64,000 nt of DNA, from NCBI RefSeq assembly GCF_000765475.1, contig NZ_JRHO01000002.1:1-64000 (forward strand), read 5' to 3'. Both the position numbers and the translations under genes were made by a program. Below are positions 16,416 to 24,527 of this stretch, in pieces. The notes under the pieces were generated by a model that was not told the origin of the DNA, did no database searches, and saw only the letters and a list, made by a program, of their open reading frames with translations. Origin of the DNA: Methanococcoides methylutens (GTDB lineage: Archaea > Halobacteriota > Methanosarcinia > Methanosarcinales > Methanosarcinaceae). How positions within the stretch are numbered: position 1 is the first letter of the stretch; every line of letters begins with the position of its first letter.

Positions 16416-17534
16416 ATGAAACTCAAAGCATATAGTGGAATACTAATTATCCTCGTACTGATGCTGTCCTGTATCGGTGCTGGTTGTCTTTCAGGCTCCG
16501 GCCAGTCATCAGAGGAAAATGTTGAAGTTCAGACCATAACCGATGGTCTTGGCAGAAAAGTAACTGTCCCTGTTGATCCTGAAAGAATTGTCTGTCAGGG
16601 CTCCGGAGCATTAAGGTATATTTGCTATCTTGGTGCACAGGATGCAGTTGTTGGCGTGGAAGACATTGAATTGAGAAAAGATGAAAATAAAAGACCCTAT
16701 GCTATTGCTAATCCCCAATTCCAGAACATGCCTCTGATCGGCGAATACAGGGGAAACACTGACCCCGAAAAGATCGTTACTGTCGATCCGGATGTGATCT
16801 TCTGGACATACGTACAGTCAGCTGATGATGCAGATGAACTTCAGGCAAAGACAGGGATCCCTGTGGTAGCCCTTAATTATGGAGATCTCGGCGTCTATCG
16901 CACTGATATGTACCTTTCACTGAATATAATGGCAGAAGTAATGGGGAAGGAAGAGAGAGCTGAAGAGGTCATCAAGTTCTTCGATATGACAATTGAAGAC
17001 CTCGAATCCCGGACATCGGATATCCCTGAAGACGAAAAGATATCAGTCTATGTTGGTGGCATAGCATACAGGGGTCCGCATGGATTCCAGTCAACAGAAC
17101 CATCCTACCCGCCATTTACCCTGATCAAAGCAAAAAATGTAGCAACTTCACTTGGGACCGAGCACGCTGATGTGTCAAAGGAAGCTATCATTGAATGGGA
17201 CCCGGAGATCATTTTTGTTGACCTTTCAACGTACCAGACAACGCCTTCCGCAGTTGATGAGCTAGAAACTGATCCCGCATATACATCATTGACAGCTGTA
17301 AAGAACGGCGATGTCTATGGAGTGCTGCCATACAACTGGTACACCACAAACCATGGTTCAGTCCTTGCTGCTGCTTACTATTCAGGAAAGGTGATCTACC
17401 CTGAAAGGTTCCAGGACATCGAACCTTCCGACAAAGCAGATGAGATCTCTACATTCCTTCTTGGGGAACCAGTTTATGAAAACCTGAGCTCCGGATTCAG
17501 TGCAGGATTCGGACAGATCGAACTGGATCAATAA
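16416..17534 (+). CDS. Fe3+/corrinoid-type ABC importer substrate-binding lipoprotein
   Basis: 372 residues. The signal peptide ends in a lipobox (LSCIGAGC), so the protein is lipid-anchored outside the cell. The mature part is a two-lobed class III binding protein: DGLGRKVTVPVDPERIV starts lobe 1, and DPDVIFW and DPEIIFVDLS are the usual hinge-proximal strands. FepB/BtuF-type proteins bind siderophores, haem or cobalamin, and the exact ligand is not evident. It is the first gene of a three-gene importer operon. Confidence 0.88.
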   Translation: MKLKAYSGILIILVLMLSCIGAGCLSGSGQSSEENVEVQTITDGLGRKVTVPVDPERIVCQGSGALRYICYLGAQDAVVGVEDIELRKDENKRPYAIANPQFQNMPLIGEYRGNTDPEKIVTVDPDVIFWTYVQSADDADELQAKTGIPVVALNYGDLGVYRTDMYLSLNIMAEVMGKEERAEEVIKFFDMTIEDLESRTSDIPEDEKISVYVGGIAYRGPHGFQSTEPSYPPFTLIKAKNVATSLGTEHADVSKEAIIEWDPEIIFVDLSTYQTTPSAVDELETDPAYTSLTAVKNGDVYGVLPYNWYTTNHGSVLAAAYYSGKVIYPERFQDIEPSDKADEISTFLLGEPVYENLSSGFSAGFGQIELDQ

Positions 17535-17569
17535 AGAGTGAGTGGAACCTGGAGAATATCGGAGGAAAA

Positions 17570-18661
17570 ATGGAATATATAGAAGGTAAAATGGATGATC
17601 TAAAGGAAGATACACTTCCTTTGGCCTATACAGATTACATAAGAAAGAAGATCTCCTTCATGATCATCTCATCGATCCTATTGTTCCTGTTACTGATCTA
17701 TTCCATAGCTGTAGGCGCTGCAAATATCTCTTTCACAGATGTTATGGCTGCACTGCTGGGTTACGATGTTGGAAATGTTTCCACCATTATATGGAACATA
17801 CGCCTCCCAAGAGCACTGACAGCCATTGTTTCAGGCATAGGGCTATCTGTTGCAGGCGTAGCGCTCCAGTCAATCCTCCGAAACCCGCTTGGTTCACCAT
17901 ACACGCTGGGAATATCACATGCTGCTGCATTCGGTGCAGCATTGTCAGTGATCGTTCTTGGCAGCGGCAGTATGCGAAGCACAGGAGCAGATGCGGTCAT
18001 GCTGAACAATCCTTACATGACAACAGCAGTTGCATTCTTGTTCTCCATGATAGCCACATTCATCCTGATAGCTATCGCAAGGTACAGGAATGCTTCCCCG
18101 GAAGTTATGATCCTCACAGGGGTTGCACTGGCATCTCTTTTTACTGCGGGTACAATGTTCTTACAGTATTTTGCAGACGATGTCCAGCTTGCAGCGGTAG
18201 TTTTCTGGACCTTCGGGGATGTCGGAAGAGCCGATTGGGGAGATCTCGGGATACTGACAGCAGTCATTGTTCCTTCAATGGTATATTTCATCCTCAACCG
18301 CTGGAACTACAATGCCATTGATGCAGGAGATGAAACAGCCAAAGGACTTGGTGTTGACGTGGAAAAGATCCGGCTCTGGGGTATGCTGGTAGCATCCCTT
18401 ATGACCGCTTTTGTCGTGGCTTTCCTGGGTGTGATCGGTTTTGTCGGGCTGGTCTGTCCGCATATTGCACGCAAGTTCGTAGGTGATGAACAAAGATTCC
18501 TCCTGCCGGCATCCTGCCTTACAGGTGGGCTGTTGTTACTTGGTGCAGACACTGCAGCACGCCTTATGCTCGCACCCCACGAGCTCCCGGTAGCTATACT
18601 GACCGCATTTATGGGTGCTCCGCTATTCCTTTACTTACTTATCAGGGGGTATCAACACTAA
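17570..18661 (+). CDS. FecCD/BtuC-type ABC importer permease
   Basis: 363 residues with about ten helices of the FecCD fold. Typical stretches are RLPRALTAIVSGIGLSVAGV, LRNPLGSPYTLGISHAAAFG, the coupling loop before FVGLVCPHIARKFVG, and HELPVAILTAFMGAPLFLYLL at the C-terminus. The start ATG has GGAGG upstream. The stop overlaps the ATG of the ATPase by one base, so the genes are translationally coupled. It forms the membrane channel of the iron/corrinoid importer. Confidence 0.93.
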   Translation: MEYIEGKMDDLKEDTLPLAYTDYIRKKISFMIISSILLFLLLIYSIAVGAANISFTDVMAALLGYDVGNVSTIIWNIRLPRALTAIVSGIGLSVAGVALQSILRNPLGSPYTLGISHAAAFGAALSVIVLGSGSMRSTGADAVMLNNPYMTTAVAFLFSMIATFILIAIARYRNASPEVMILTGVALASLFTAGTMFLQYFADDVQLAAVVFWTFGDVGRADWGDLGILTAVIVPSMVYFILNRWNYNAIDAGDETAKGLGVDVEKIRLWGMLVASLMTAFVVAFLGVIGFVGLVCPHIARKFVGDEQRFLLPASCLTGGLLLLGADTAARLMLAPHELPVAILTAFMGAPLFLYLLIRGYQH

Positions 18662-19416
18662 TGTTGAACGTAGAAGGACTTGGCTTTAACTATAAGACCA
18701 GAAAAGTACTCGAGCAAATACACTTCGGGTTAAGACCAGGAGAGGTCCTTGCCATCCTTGGTCCCAACGGTGTTGGGAAATCGACACTTCTCAGATGCAT
18801 AAATACCATACATCCACCTGCTACAGGAACTATTTTCGTTGATGGTGAAGAGGTCCTTTCTCTTGAAAAACATGAGGTCGCAAAGAGGATCGGTTATGTT
18901 CCACAAAGGTCTGAAGCCGGAAGGCTAACTGCCTATGATGCTATCCTGCTCGGAAGGAAGCCACATATTGGCTGGAACATCAAAGAAAAGGATCACCGTA
19001 TCGTTGAGTCCATCATTATGAAGCTGGAACTTGAAAAACTTGCACTCAGGTACATCAATGAAATAAGTGGAGGAGAACTTCAAAGAGTTGCAATAGCAAG
19101 AGCCCTCGTTCAGGAACCAAAGCTGTTATTGCTTGATGAGCCGACCAGCAGTCTTGACCTTAAAAAACAACTGGAGATATTACGTACTGTCAGGCAGGTT
19201 GTAAAAGATAACAGAGTGTCTGCCGTCATAACAATGCATGACATTAATCTTGCACTCCGTTTCGCGGACAGGTATATTTTCCTGAAGGATGGAAACATTT
19301 TCGCCCATGGGGGACATGAGATAGTCGTGCCTGAAACTATTGAACAGGTATACGGTGTTTCTGCAACCGTGGAAGAATTGAATGGATTCCGCATAGTTGT
19401 ACCAAATGAAGATTGA
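18661..19416 (+). CDS. FecE/BtuD-type ABC importer ATP-binding protein
   Basis: 251 residues with Walker A GPNGVGKST, Q-loop VPQRSEAG, signature ISGGELQRVAIARAL, Walker B LLLLDEPTSSLD and switch His in TMHDINLA. It pairs with the FecCD permease encoded immediately upstream. It ends convergently with the unknown gene at 19578. Confidence 0.94.
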   Translation: MLNVEGLGFNYKTRKVLEQIHFGLRPGEVLAILGPNGVGKSTLLRCINTIHPPATGTIFVDGEEVLSLEKHEVAKRIGYVPQRSEAGRLTAYDAILLGRKPHIGWNIKEKDHRIVESIIMKLELEKLALRYINEISGGELQRVAIARALVQEPKLLLLDEPTSSLDLKKQLEILRTVRQVVKDNRVSAVITMHDINLALRFADRYIFLKDGNIFAHGGHEIVVPETIEQVYGVSATVEELNGFRIVVPNED

Positions 19417-19577
19417 TGTGTAATAATAATTTATTACATAGGGCGGGAAAAGAAAAATTAAATGAAAAAATGACAAAAAAGTAAGCTTAAACGAAAGAAG
19501 ATATAGCAGAAATAAGGATAATGGATGTGTCAAAGGAAGTAAAACCACATCCATTCACCTTCTTTTCCGATCTTGGA

Positions 19578-20186
19578 TCAATAAACACTACCCTTAACAG
19601 AAGTACACTCTGCAGAGTTCCCAAAAATGTGATTTTTGATATTGAATCCCAGAAGGAAAGAACCAATGCAGTGTTTTTTGCTATTAGGCTGCAACCTTGA
19701 TCTTATATATTCATCCGTAAAACGGGAAGGTGAAGCCATGAGAGCATCGGAAATGCCAGGGATGTGGCCTATGTGAGGGAAGGGTTTCGGATTAACTACC
19801 ATACAGATAGAATCAGCAGAAGACCCTTTTTTTACTAACTTATCAAGTTCTACAACGATATTTCCAAAAACACAGTAACCTGAATGTTCCTGGTACTCCT
19901 GAAGTTTGACAGGATCAGTCACATCACCGCCTATTATCTTATCGCCATGCATCAATTTGATATTATTGGCCGGCCATCCAAACTCCTTGTTCGTCAGGAA
20001 AGCCATCATTACATCACAATCAAGAACCTGCTTAACACCAAGGTTGTTCTTTTTACCGAAGAGAACTGATTTGACCTTTTCATCCTCCCCCTCCAGTTCA
20101 ATTATTTTCTTTCGGTCCACATTATTAAGAAGCACTATTTGATCGATACCCCTTGTGGAATTTAGCTTGATCCTCACTTTGTCCAT
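19578..20186 (-). CDS. Uncharacterised protein, about 202 residues
   Basis: I do not recognise the family. The protein is soluble, with no signal peptide. The N-terminal half is beta-rich (RIKLNSTRGIDQIVLLNNVDRKKI) and the middle has EHSGYCVFGNIVVELDKL. The C-terminal half carries short conserved-looking motifs (NPKPFPHIGHIPG, HCIGSFLLGFNI) with two cysteines and several histidines that could bind a metal. The annotated ATG has no close ribosome binding site. The only strong one, AGGGGG, lies 26 bases upstream, spaced correctly for an in-frame ATA codon at 20204, so the start is uncertain. It is preceded by its own TATA box. Confidence 0.6.
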   Translation of the reverse strand: MDKVRIKLNSTRGIDQIVLLNNVDRKKIIELEGEDEKVKSVLFGKKNNLGVKQVLDCDVMMAFLTNKEFGWPANNIKLMHGDKIIGGDVTDPVKLQEYQEHSGYCVFGNIVVELDKLVKKGSSADSICMVVNPKPFPHIGHIPGISDALMASPSRFTDEYIRSRLQPNSKKHCIGSFLLGFNIKNHIFGNSAECTSVKGSVY

Positions 20187-20506
20187 TGTGTCTTCGTATG
20201 ATATGGTATAACCCCCTATGAAATACCAGTATTTTTACTAAAAAAACCAATATATAGTATTGTAATTCAATCATATTTAAGTCTTGTTTTATTGATTTAG
20301 AAAATAAGGATAAAAATATACCCGTAAGCCCTTATAAAGAAAGGGAGAAGACAAGGTGCCATTTTTTATTTGAAATCATGTTCAATAGACACTAAAAATA
20401 GTTTAAATTCGAAAGCAAGGAGACTCAAATTAAAATAATATTAAAAAGACAATCAGAAAAAAAGAAAAGTAAAGTTGAGTGAAGTAAATAAAAAAGGCTG
20501 AGAATA
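20187..20506. promoter_or_regulatory. Promoter region of the unknown gene; otherwise empty
   Basis: 320 bases. On the minus strand a TATA box (ACTATATATTGG, about 20250-20261) precedes the AGGGGG ribosome binding site near 20213-20218. The rest, up to the Rsm22-like gene stop, is AT-rich and contains no ORF or clear hairpin. Confidence 0.45.
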
Positions 20507-21997
20507 TTACTTCACCTTTTTAACAATGCTTTGTTTGCTCAAAAGCAGATTGTATGCACCTTTATCTTTGTTGTACTTAACAAGGACATTATGGAGCTCA
20601 AGAACATTTCCATAACTTTCCTCTTTGAGAAGCGCATTTTCATAAACGACATTATGTGAAGGTAAGACAGCATATACCTGCTTATTTGAAGTTCCATCAC
20701 ATAACTTATAGACGGAATATTTATTGTCACCAAGATCTCCGGACATGAGGGAACAAACAACGTTAATGCGTTTGTCAACATACTTTTTCATATCAGACAA
20801 TCTGGCAAATTTTGCTTTTAGTGGTACCTTGTAGCTTACTTTGGACAAATTATCCTTTCTCATTATGGCATATGAATATTTGATATCAGTGTTAAGGTAC
20901 CTGAAAGGCTCCTCGCATTCCGCGAGTTTTGACATAAGGACAGGTGGCTTGATATCCTCTTTCTGCTCAAAGCTCCAGCACTCGTCAGGGTTACAGCCTC
21001 TGCACCAGATAAAGGAACATGGACTATAGATCCCAAGACCAAGATGCTTAAGAGCAAGGGTAAGCTTCCTGAACTCAGTTGAATTAACCCTGTCCGCAGG
21101 CTCGATAAGAACAATGTTACCATCGCCTGTGAGCTTCTCGGACAGTTTTTTGACAAGCTCTGCTTTCTCCTTGATTGTAAGCTCTTTGATCTCATTGAGA
21201 ACGTTGGAGAATACCATCAGGTCGATGTTATCAGGTAGGTCCTCAGGCTTAAGGTCCACAATATTGGCTTTAATGGGTTTTTCCACGGACACTCTTGCTT
21301 TGTTCTTTGCATATTCCGGCACGATGTGATCATATGCCTCGATATTCTCATCATAGAGTTCAACGCTATGGATAGATGCTTCTGCAACGTCGAGTCGCTT
21401 GTAGAAGTCAATAATAGAAAGTGGTACTGTACCCGGACCGGTGCCGATGTCAAGGATCTTCATCCTTGTCTTCAGCATACCATCAAGTGCCATACTGTAA
21501 AGGATGTGTTCGAACTGTACGAAATAGACCGGAAACTGATAAGCAAGATAGGCAAGGATGCTATAGCCTTTTTCATAAGAGATATTCCTGGACTTTCCTG
21601 ATTTCCAGTAAGCATTCTTCTGTGCTACTATCGCTTTTCTTATTTTTTCCAGAACCAGAGGGTCGTCCCAGTCCTTTGTAGTCTTATATTCGATGTACTG
21701 CTCAATATCCTTCTGGAGTTGTTTTGAGACAACAGGAGACCTGAAGAATGACCTGGTCCTACCCTGCTCTTCAACTGTAAGCTCCAGCTTTTCTTTAATG
21801 AGAGCACGAGTCATCCTGAAATCTTCATCCTGAGGTGTTGCATTGATCTTAAGATCAAATAAAAATGGTGATACGACTTGGTAGATGTCCTGTGTTGACA
21901 TCTCTTCTTCTATGTAATCTTTTATCTCCGATAGCATGAACTCCTTGTTCATACGTGAGACGTACTTCAGCACGGAGAGTATATTATTTTGGGGCAT
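20507..21997 (-). CDS. Rsm22-family ribosomal SAM methyltransferase-like protein
   Basis: 496 residues. A helical N-terminal half precedes a Rossmann methyltransferase core with motif I ILDIGTGPGTVPLSI (about residue 180) and the acidic ribose-binding strand IHSVELYDEN. Downstream is a four-cysteine cluster CSFIWCRGCNPDECW (C-x4-C-x2-C-x4-C), the feature shared by Rsm22/METTL17 proteins and thought to hold an iron-sulfur cluster or zinc. Mitochondrial relatives help to mature the small ribosomal subunit. The role in archaea is inferred to be similar. It is transcribed alone. Confidence 0.82.
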   Translation of the reverse strand: MPQNNILSVLKYVSRMNKEFMLSEIKDYIEEEMSTQDIYQVVSPFLFDLKINATPQDEDFRMTRALIKEKLELTVEEQGRTRSFFRSPVVSKQLQKDIEQYIEYKTTKDWDDPLVLEKIRKAIVAQKNAYWKSGKSRNISYEKGYSILAYLAYQFPVYFVQFEHILYSMALDGMLKTRMKILDIGTGPGTVPLSIIDFYKRLDVAEASIHSVELYDENIEAYDHIVPEYAKNKARVSVEKPIKANIVDLKPEDLPDNIDLMVFSNVLNEIKELTIKEKAELVKKLSEKLTGDGNIVLIEPADRVNSTEFRKLTLALKHLGLGIYSPCSFIWCRGCNPDECWSFEQKEDIKPPVLMSKLAECEEPFRYLNTDIKYSYAIMRKDNLSKVSYKVPLKAKFARLSDMKKYVDKRINVVCSLMSGDLGDNKYSVYKLCDGTSNKQVYAVLPSHNVVYENALLKEESYGNVLELHNVLVKYNKDKGAYNLLLSKQSIVKKVK

Positions 21998-22150
21998 CTT
22001 TTGAGAGGAAGGATCGCAAGTAATTAAAGCATTTTGGGAAAAGAAGAAAAAAGAACAGAAATGAAGAATTAGATAGAAGAAAAGTTCATCGAGATCTCAA
22101 GATGGGGTGAGATCCTTCGAACTTCTTCAAACAATGATTAAGTATAAAAA

Positions 22151-22420
22151 TCAGCTCCTTGCAAGGGAGTATTCGCCAAGCACCTTCAGGTATTCATCAT
22201 CCACTTCCATCAGTACCGTCTCGAACATGGCCACATGGATCATCTCTTCTCTTGCGATATCAAGAAGTATCGCCCTGAGATCTTCATCATCGGTCAGAGC
22301 AGCCATTTGCTCATAAAGGTTGACAGCATCCAATTCAGCTATCATGGAAAGCCTCATGAGTTCCTTGTCAATATTTTTCTTATCCACTTTTTCAAGTTCA
22401 ATAGGTATTTCTGATAACAT
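22151..22420 (-). CDS. Small ferritin-like protein (EncFtn/rubrerythrin-type), copy 1
   Basis: 89 residues, two long helices. Conserved metal ligands are visible: Glu in IAELDAVNLYEQ on helix 1, and E-E-M-I-H with further Glu on helix 2 (REEMIHVAMFE). A two-helix half-ferritin needs dimerisation to build its di-iron site, as in encapsulated ferritins. AAGGAGG precedes the start. It follows a close paralogue by 14 bp and probably shares its transcript. Iron oxidation or storage, or peroxide protection, is inferred from the family. Confidence 0.8.
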   Translation of the reverse strand: MLSEIPIELEKVDKKNIDKELMRLSMIAELDAVNLYEQMAALTDDEDLRAILLDIAREEMIHVAMFETVLMEVDDEYLKVLGEYSLARS

Positions 22421-22434
22421 TACAGGAGCCTCCT

Positions 22435-22719
22435 TTATTTTTCGAGCTTTTCTTCAACTTCCCTTTTGCCCATCTTTAGCTCATAGTCCTGCTGTTCATC
22501 TTCTTTGAGTAAAAGTGTCTGGAACTCACCCACGTGAGTCTTTTCTTCTTTTGCAACATCCAGAAGGACTCGTTTTACTTCAACATTATCTGTAAGAGCA
22601 GCCATTTGCTCATAGAGACTTATAGCATCCAACTCGGCAATTATCCCAAGCCTCAGAATCTCTTTATTGACATCTTCAGCAGCTACTTTTGAAAAGTCGA
22701 TCGGTATTTTTGATAGCAT
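22435..22719 (-). CDS. Small ferritin-like protein, copy 2 (first in operon)
   Basis: 94 residues, starting MLSKIPIDF, like the MLSEIPIEL of its neighbour. The same ligand set is present: IAELDAISLYEQMAALTD and KEEKTHVGEFQ. The ATG at 22719 has AAAGGGTG upstream, whereas the longer open frame to 22815 has no such site and is ignored. A tandem duplication produced the two genes. Compared with copy 1, the second helix has Lys-Thr in place of Met-Ile and an extra charged tail, so the subunits may have different roles. Confidence 0.8.
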   Translation of the reverse strand: MLSKIPIDFSKVAAEDVNKEILRLGIIAELDAISLYEQMAALTDNVEVKRVLLDVAKEEKTHVGEFQTLLLKEDEQQDYELKMGKREVEEKLEK

Positions 22720-22881
22720 GTTTGCACCCTTTAAAGCTATGATGATATCGAGTCGATCATAGTAAGCATTTAAACAAAAACAAAAATGCCACAACTCGAT
22801 AAAACTCCCAATCAAATATCATCAACTTAACTATTAATAAATTTCGCAAGACTTTCGTTGGGAAAATGCATATTATTGATG

Positions 22882-22900
22882 TTAACCTAAATTTAGTTAA
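22882..22900. promoter_or_regulatory. 19-bp palindrome upstream of the cupredoxin gene
   Basis: TTAACCTAAATTTAGTTAA is symmetric apart from one mismatched pair, and its core CTAAATTTAG is perfect. Its 19-bp size is that of DtxR/IdeR-type metal boxes. It lies 25 bp before the cupredoxin start and about 165 bp from the ferritin pair, between the divergent units. Confidence 0.4.
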
Positions 22901-22924
22901 TTTAGAAATAATCAAGGGGGACTT

Positions 22925-23377
22925 ATGATGAGAGCATTAATTCTATTTATCGTCCTATTGACGACAATATTAATGGCAGGATGTGTACAGGATAGTGAAC
23001 AACCTGTACAGGAAACAGATATAACCACACCTGAAGATACGGATAAAGCCACAACAGAAGAAAACATTGTCGAGGATGCTGAAGATGAGGTAAAAGTAGC
23101 CGATGATATCGATGAAACTCTGTCAAAGGACCATGAGGTTCTGATCGAGGACTTTGAGTTCAAACCTGCCACACTTCAGATATCAGTTGGTGACACTGTC
23201 ACATGGATCAATATGGATTCAGCAGCACACACAGCCACCTCAAGTGATGAAGGCTTCGATTCAGGAAGTCTTTCAAAAGGTGAAAGTTTCAGCTTTACTT
23301 TCGAAGAAGAAGGAATTTTTGGTTATATATGCACTTTCCATCCATATATGGAAGGAGAGATTACAGTAGAAGCTTAA
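22925..23377 (+). CDS. Lipid-anchored cupredoxin (blue copper protein)
   Basis: 150 residues. The signal sequence ends in a lipobox (LMAGC), an acidic Thr/Glu-rich linker of about 45 residues follows, then a plastocyanin-like domain (about 60-150). Type 1 copper ligands are all there: His in AAHTATS, then Cys, His and Met in YICTFHPYMEG. It would carry electrons or bind copper outside the membrane. A GGGGG ribosome binding site precedes the start, where two ATGs occur in a row. A hairpin terminator follows. Confidence 0.88.
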   Translation: MMRALILFIVLLTTILMAGCVQDSEQPVQETDITTPEDTDKATTEENIVEDAEDEVKVADDIDETLSKDHEVLIEDFEFKPATLQISVGDTVTWINMDSAAHTATSSDEGFDSGSLSKGESFSFTFEEEGIFGYICTFHPYMEGEITVEA

Positions 23378-23412
23378 AATGATCGCCTGAAAACTGAGTA
23401 TTTTGGATAAAA

Positions 23413-23433
23413 ATGGATGGAAATTCCATCCAT
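23413..23433 (+). terminator. Hairpin terminator after cupredoxin gene
   Basis: ATGGATGG and CCATCCAT form an 8-bp perfect stem around AAATT, followed by a T-rich run (CCTATTTTATTC). It begins 36 bases after the stop codon. Confidence 0.6.
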
Positions 23434-23470
23434 CCTATTTTATTCTGCCACTTTATTTTAGTGAGATCTC

Positions 23471-23497
23471 ATCTTATCTTATCTTATCTTATCTTAT
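23471..23497. repeat. Pentanucleotide tandem repeat (ATCTT)5 over the MerR stop codon
   Basis: Five tandem copies of ATCTT. On the minus strand the copies read AAGAT/AGATA and include the last codons (Ile-Arg) and the TAA of the MerR-type regulator. Gain or loss of a unit would leave the protein unchanged, because the stop lies in the first unit reached. Confidence 0.8.
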
Positions 23498-24325
23498 AGG
23501 GACCTGTACTTCTGTCAATAATTCTTCCTCTGAAACATCATTCGGATCATTAAGATAAAGAGCTCTTGAAGGACCTGCCTGTTCCATCCCATTTTCAGCC
23601 ATATATTCGAAAATACGGGAATACGCAACATCTACTTCCTGATATGGTCCTTTATGGATCACAGATACTGCTTTGATAGCAGGAAGTGTCTTAAGGGTAA
23701 TAGAGGGTGTTTCCAAGCCAAGATTTCCTGAGATCGGCAGTGAAACTTCTATATCCGCATCGTTTTCCTTATATTCTTTATCGTGACAAAGGAACATTGC
23801 CGGACCAGTCAACTTAATGGTCTTACCTGTACCACTTGAATTTTCAACAAACCCAAATAATTCACCGATCAGTTTTCCGATCGTTACTTCATAACTTCCT
23901 GTTTCACGCATACTAAGTACACGCATCTTTGGTATTTCTTTTGTAATTGGTTCTGATACTGACATGCTGATCAACTCCAGTGTATCTGTCTGATTGAGCA
24001 AAAGATTCTGTATTTTTTGGAGTCTCCTTATCTCCAGCTGGGTTTCAGTATATCTTTTTTGCATCATCCCACCAATGAATTCACCATCCCTTTGATTTTC
24101 TGCCTCTAACAAAGAGGATATTTCATCCAGACCGAATCCCATCCATGAGAGTATCCGGATCTTAACCCCCCTCTCGATTTGAGGATAACTGTAGCATCGG
24201 TAGCCCGAGAAAGCATCTTTTGCTTCGGGGACAAGAAGCCCTTTCTGGTCGTATAGCCTGAGAGCTTTTTGGGTTAAGTGTGTCATTAAGGAGAATTTGC
24301 CAATTGGTATTCGATCGAATTTCAT
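23489..24325 (-). CDS. MerR-family regulator with GyrI-like effector domain (BmrR type)
   Basis: 278 residues. The N-terminal winged helix (IGKFSLMTHLTQKALRLYDQ, then GYRCYSY) is followed by a dimerisation coiled coil (about 85-120) and a C-terminal GyrI-like drug-binding domain with LPAIKAVSVIHKGPY. BmrR-like proteins bind hydrophobic cations and activate efflux genes. The longer open frame to 24394 begins in the upstream promoter, and the ATG at 24325 aligns with the HTH. No efflux gene is adjacent. Confidence 0.85.
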   Translation of the reverse strand: MKFDRIPIGKFSLMTHLTQKALRLYDQKGLLVPEAKDAFSGYRCYSYPQIERGVKIRILSWMGFGLDEISSLLEAENQRDGEFIGGMMQKRYTETQLEIRRLQKIQNLLLNQTDTLELISMSVSEPITKEIPKMRVLSMRETGSYEVTIGKLIGELFGFVENSSGTGKTIKLTGPAMFLCHDKEYKENDADIEVSLPISGNLGLETPSITLKTLPAIKAVSVIHKGPYQEVDVAYSRIFEYMAENGMEQAGPSRALYLNDPNDVSEEELLTEVQVPIR

Positions 24326-24527
24326 TGTGCTCAATAGATGATCGGTTTTAAAGTATATAAGAGAATTTTTTCTGACGCGGGGGAGAGTTTTCAACTAAGA
24401 TTGAAATAAAAGACGTTAAAGTAACAAAAAACAGAACATTAAAATAAGCCCTATTTAAAACATACATTCATTCAAGGATAAATAATTCGTAAAACTGAGC
24501 ATCACTAACAAAAATAGAGGGTTTAAA

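Noticed and set aside
16416-19416. Cobalamin riboswitch before the importer
   Set aside because: No B12-box-like or conserved riboswitch core was seen upstream; only a short dyad.
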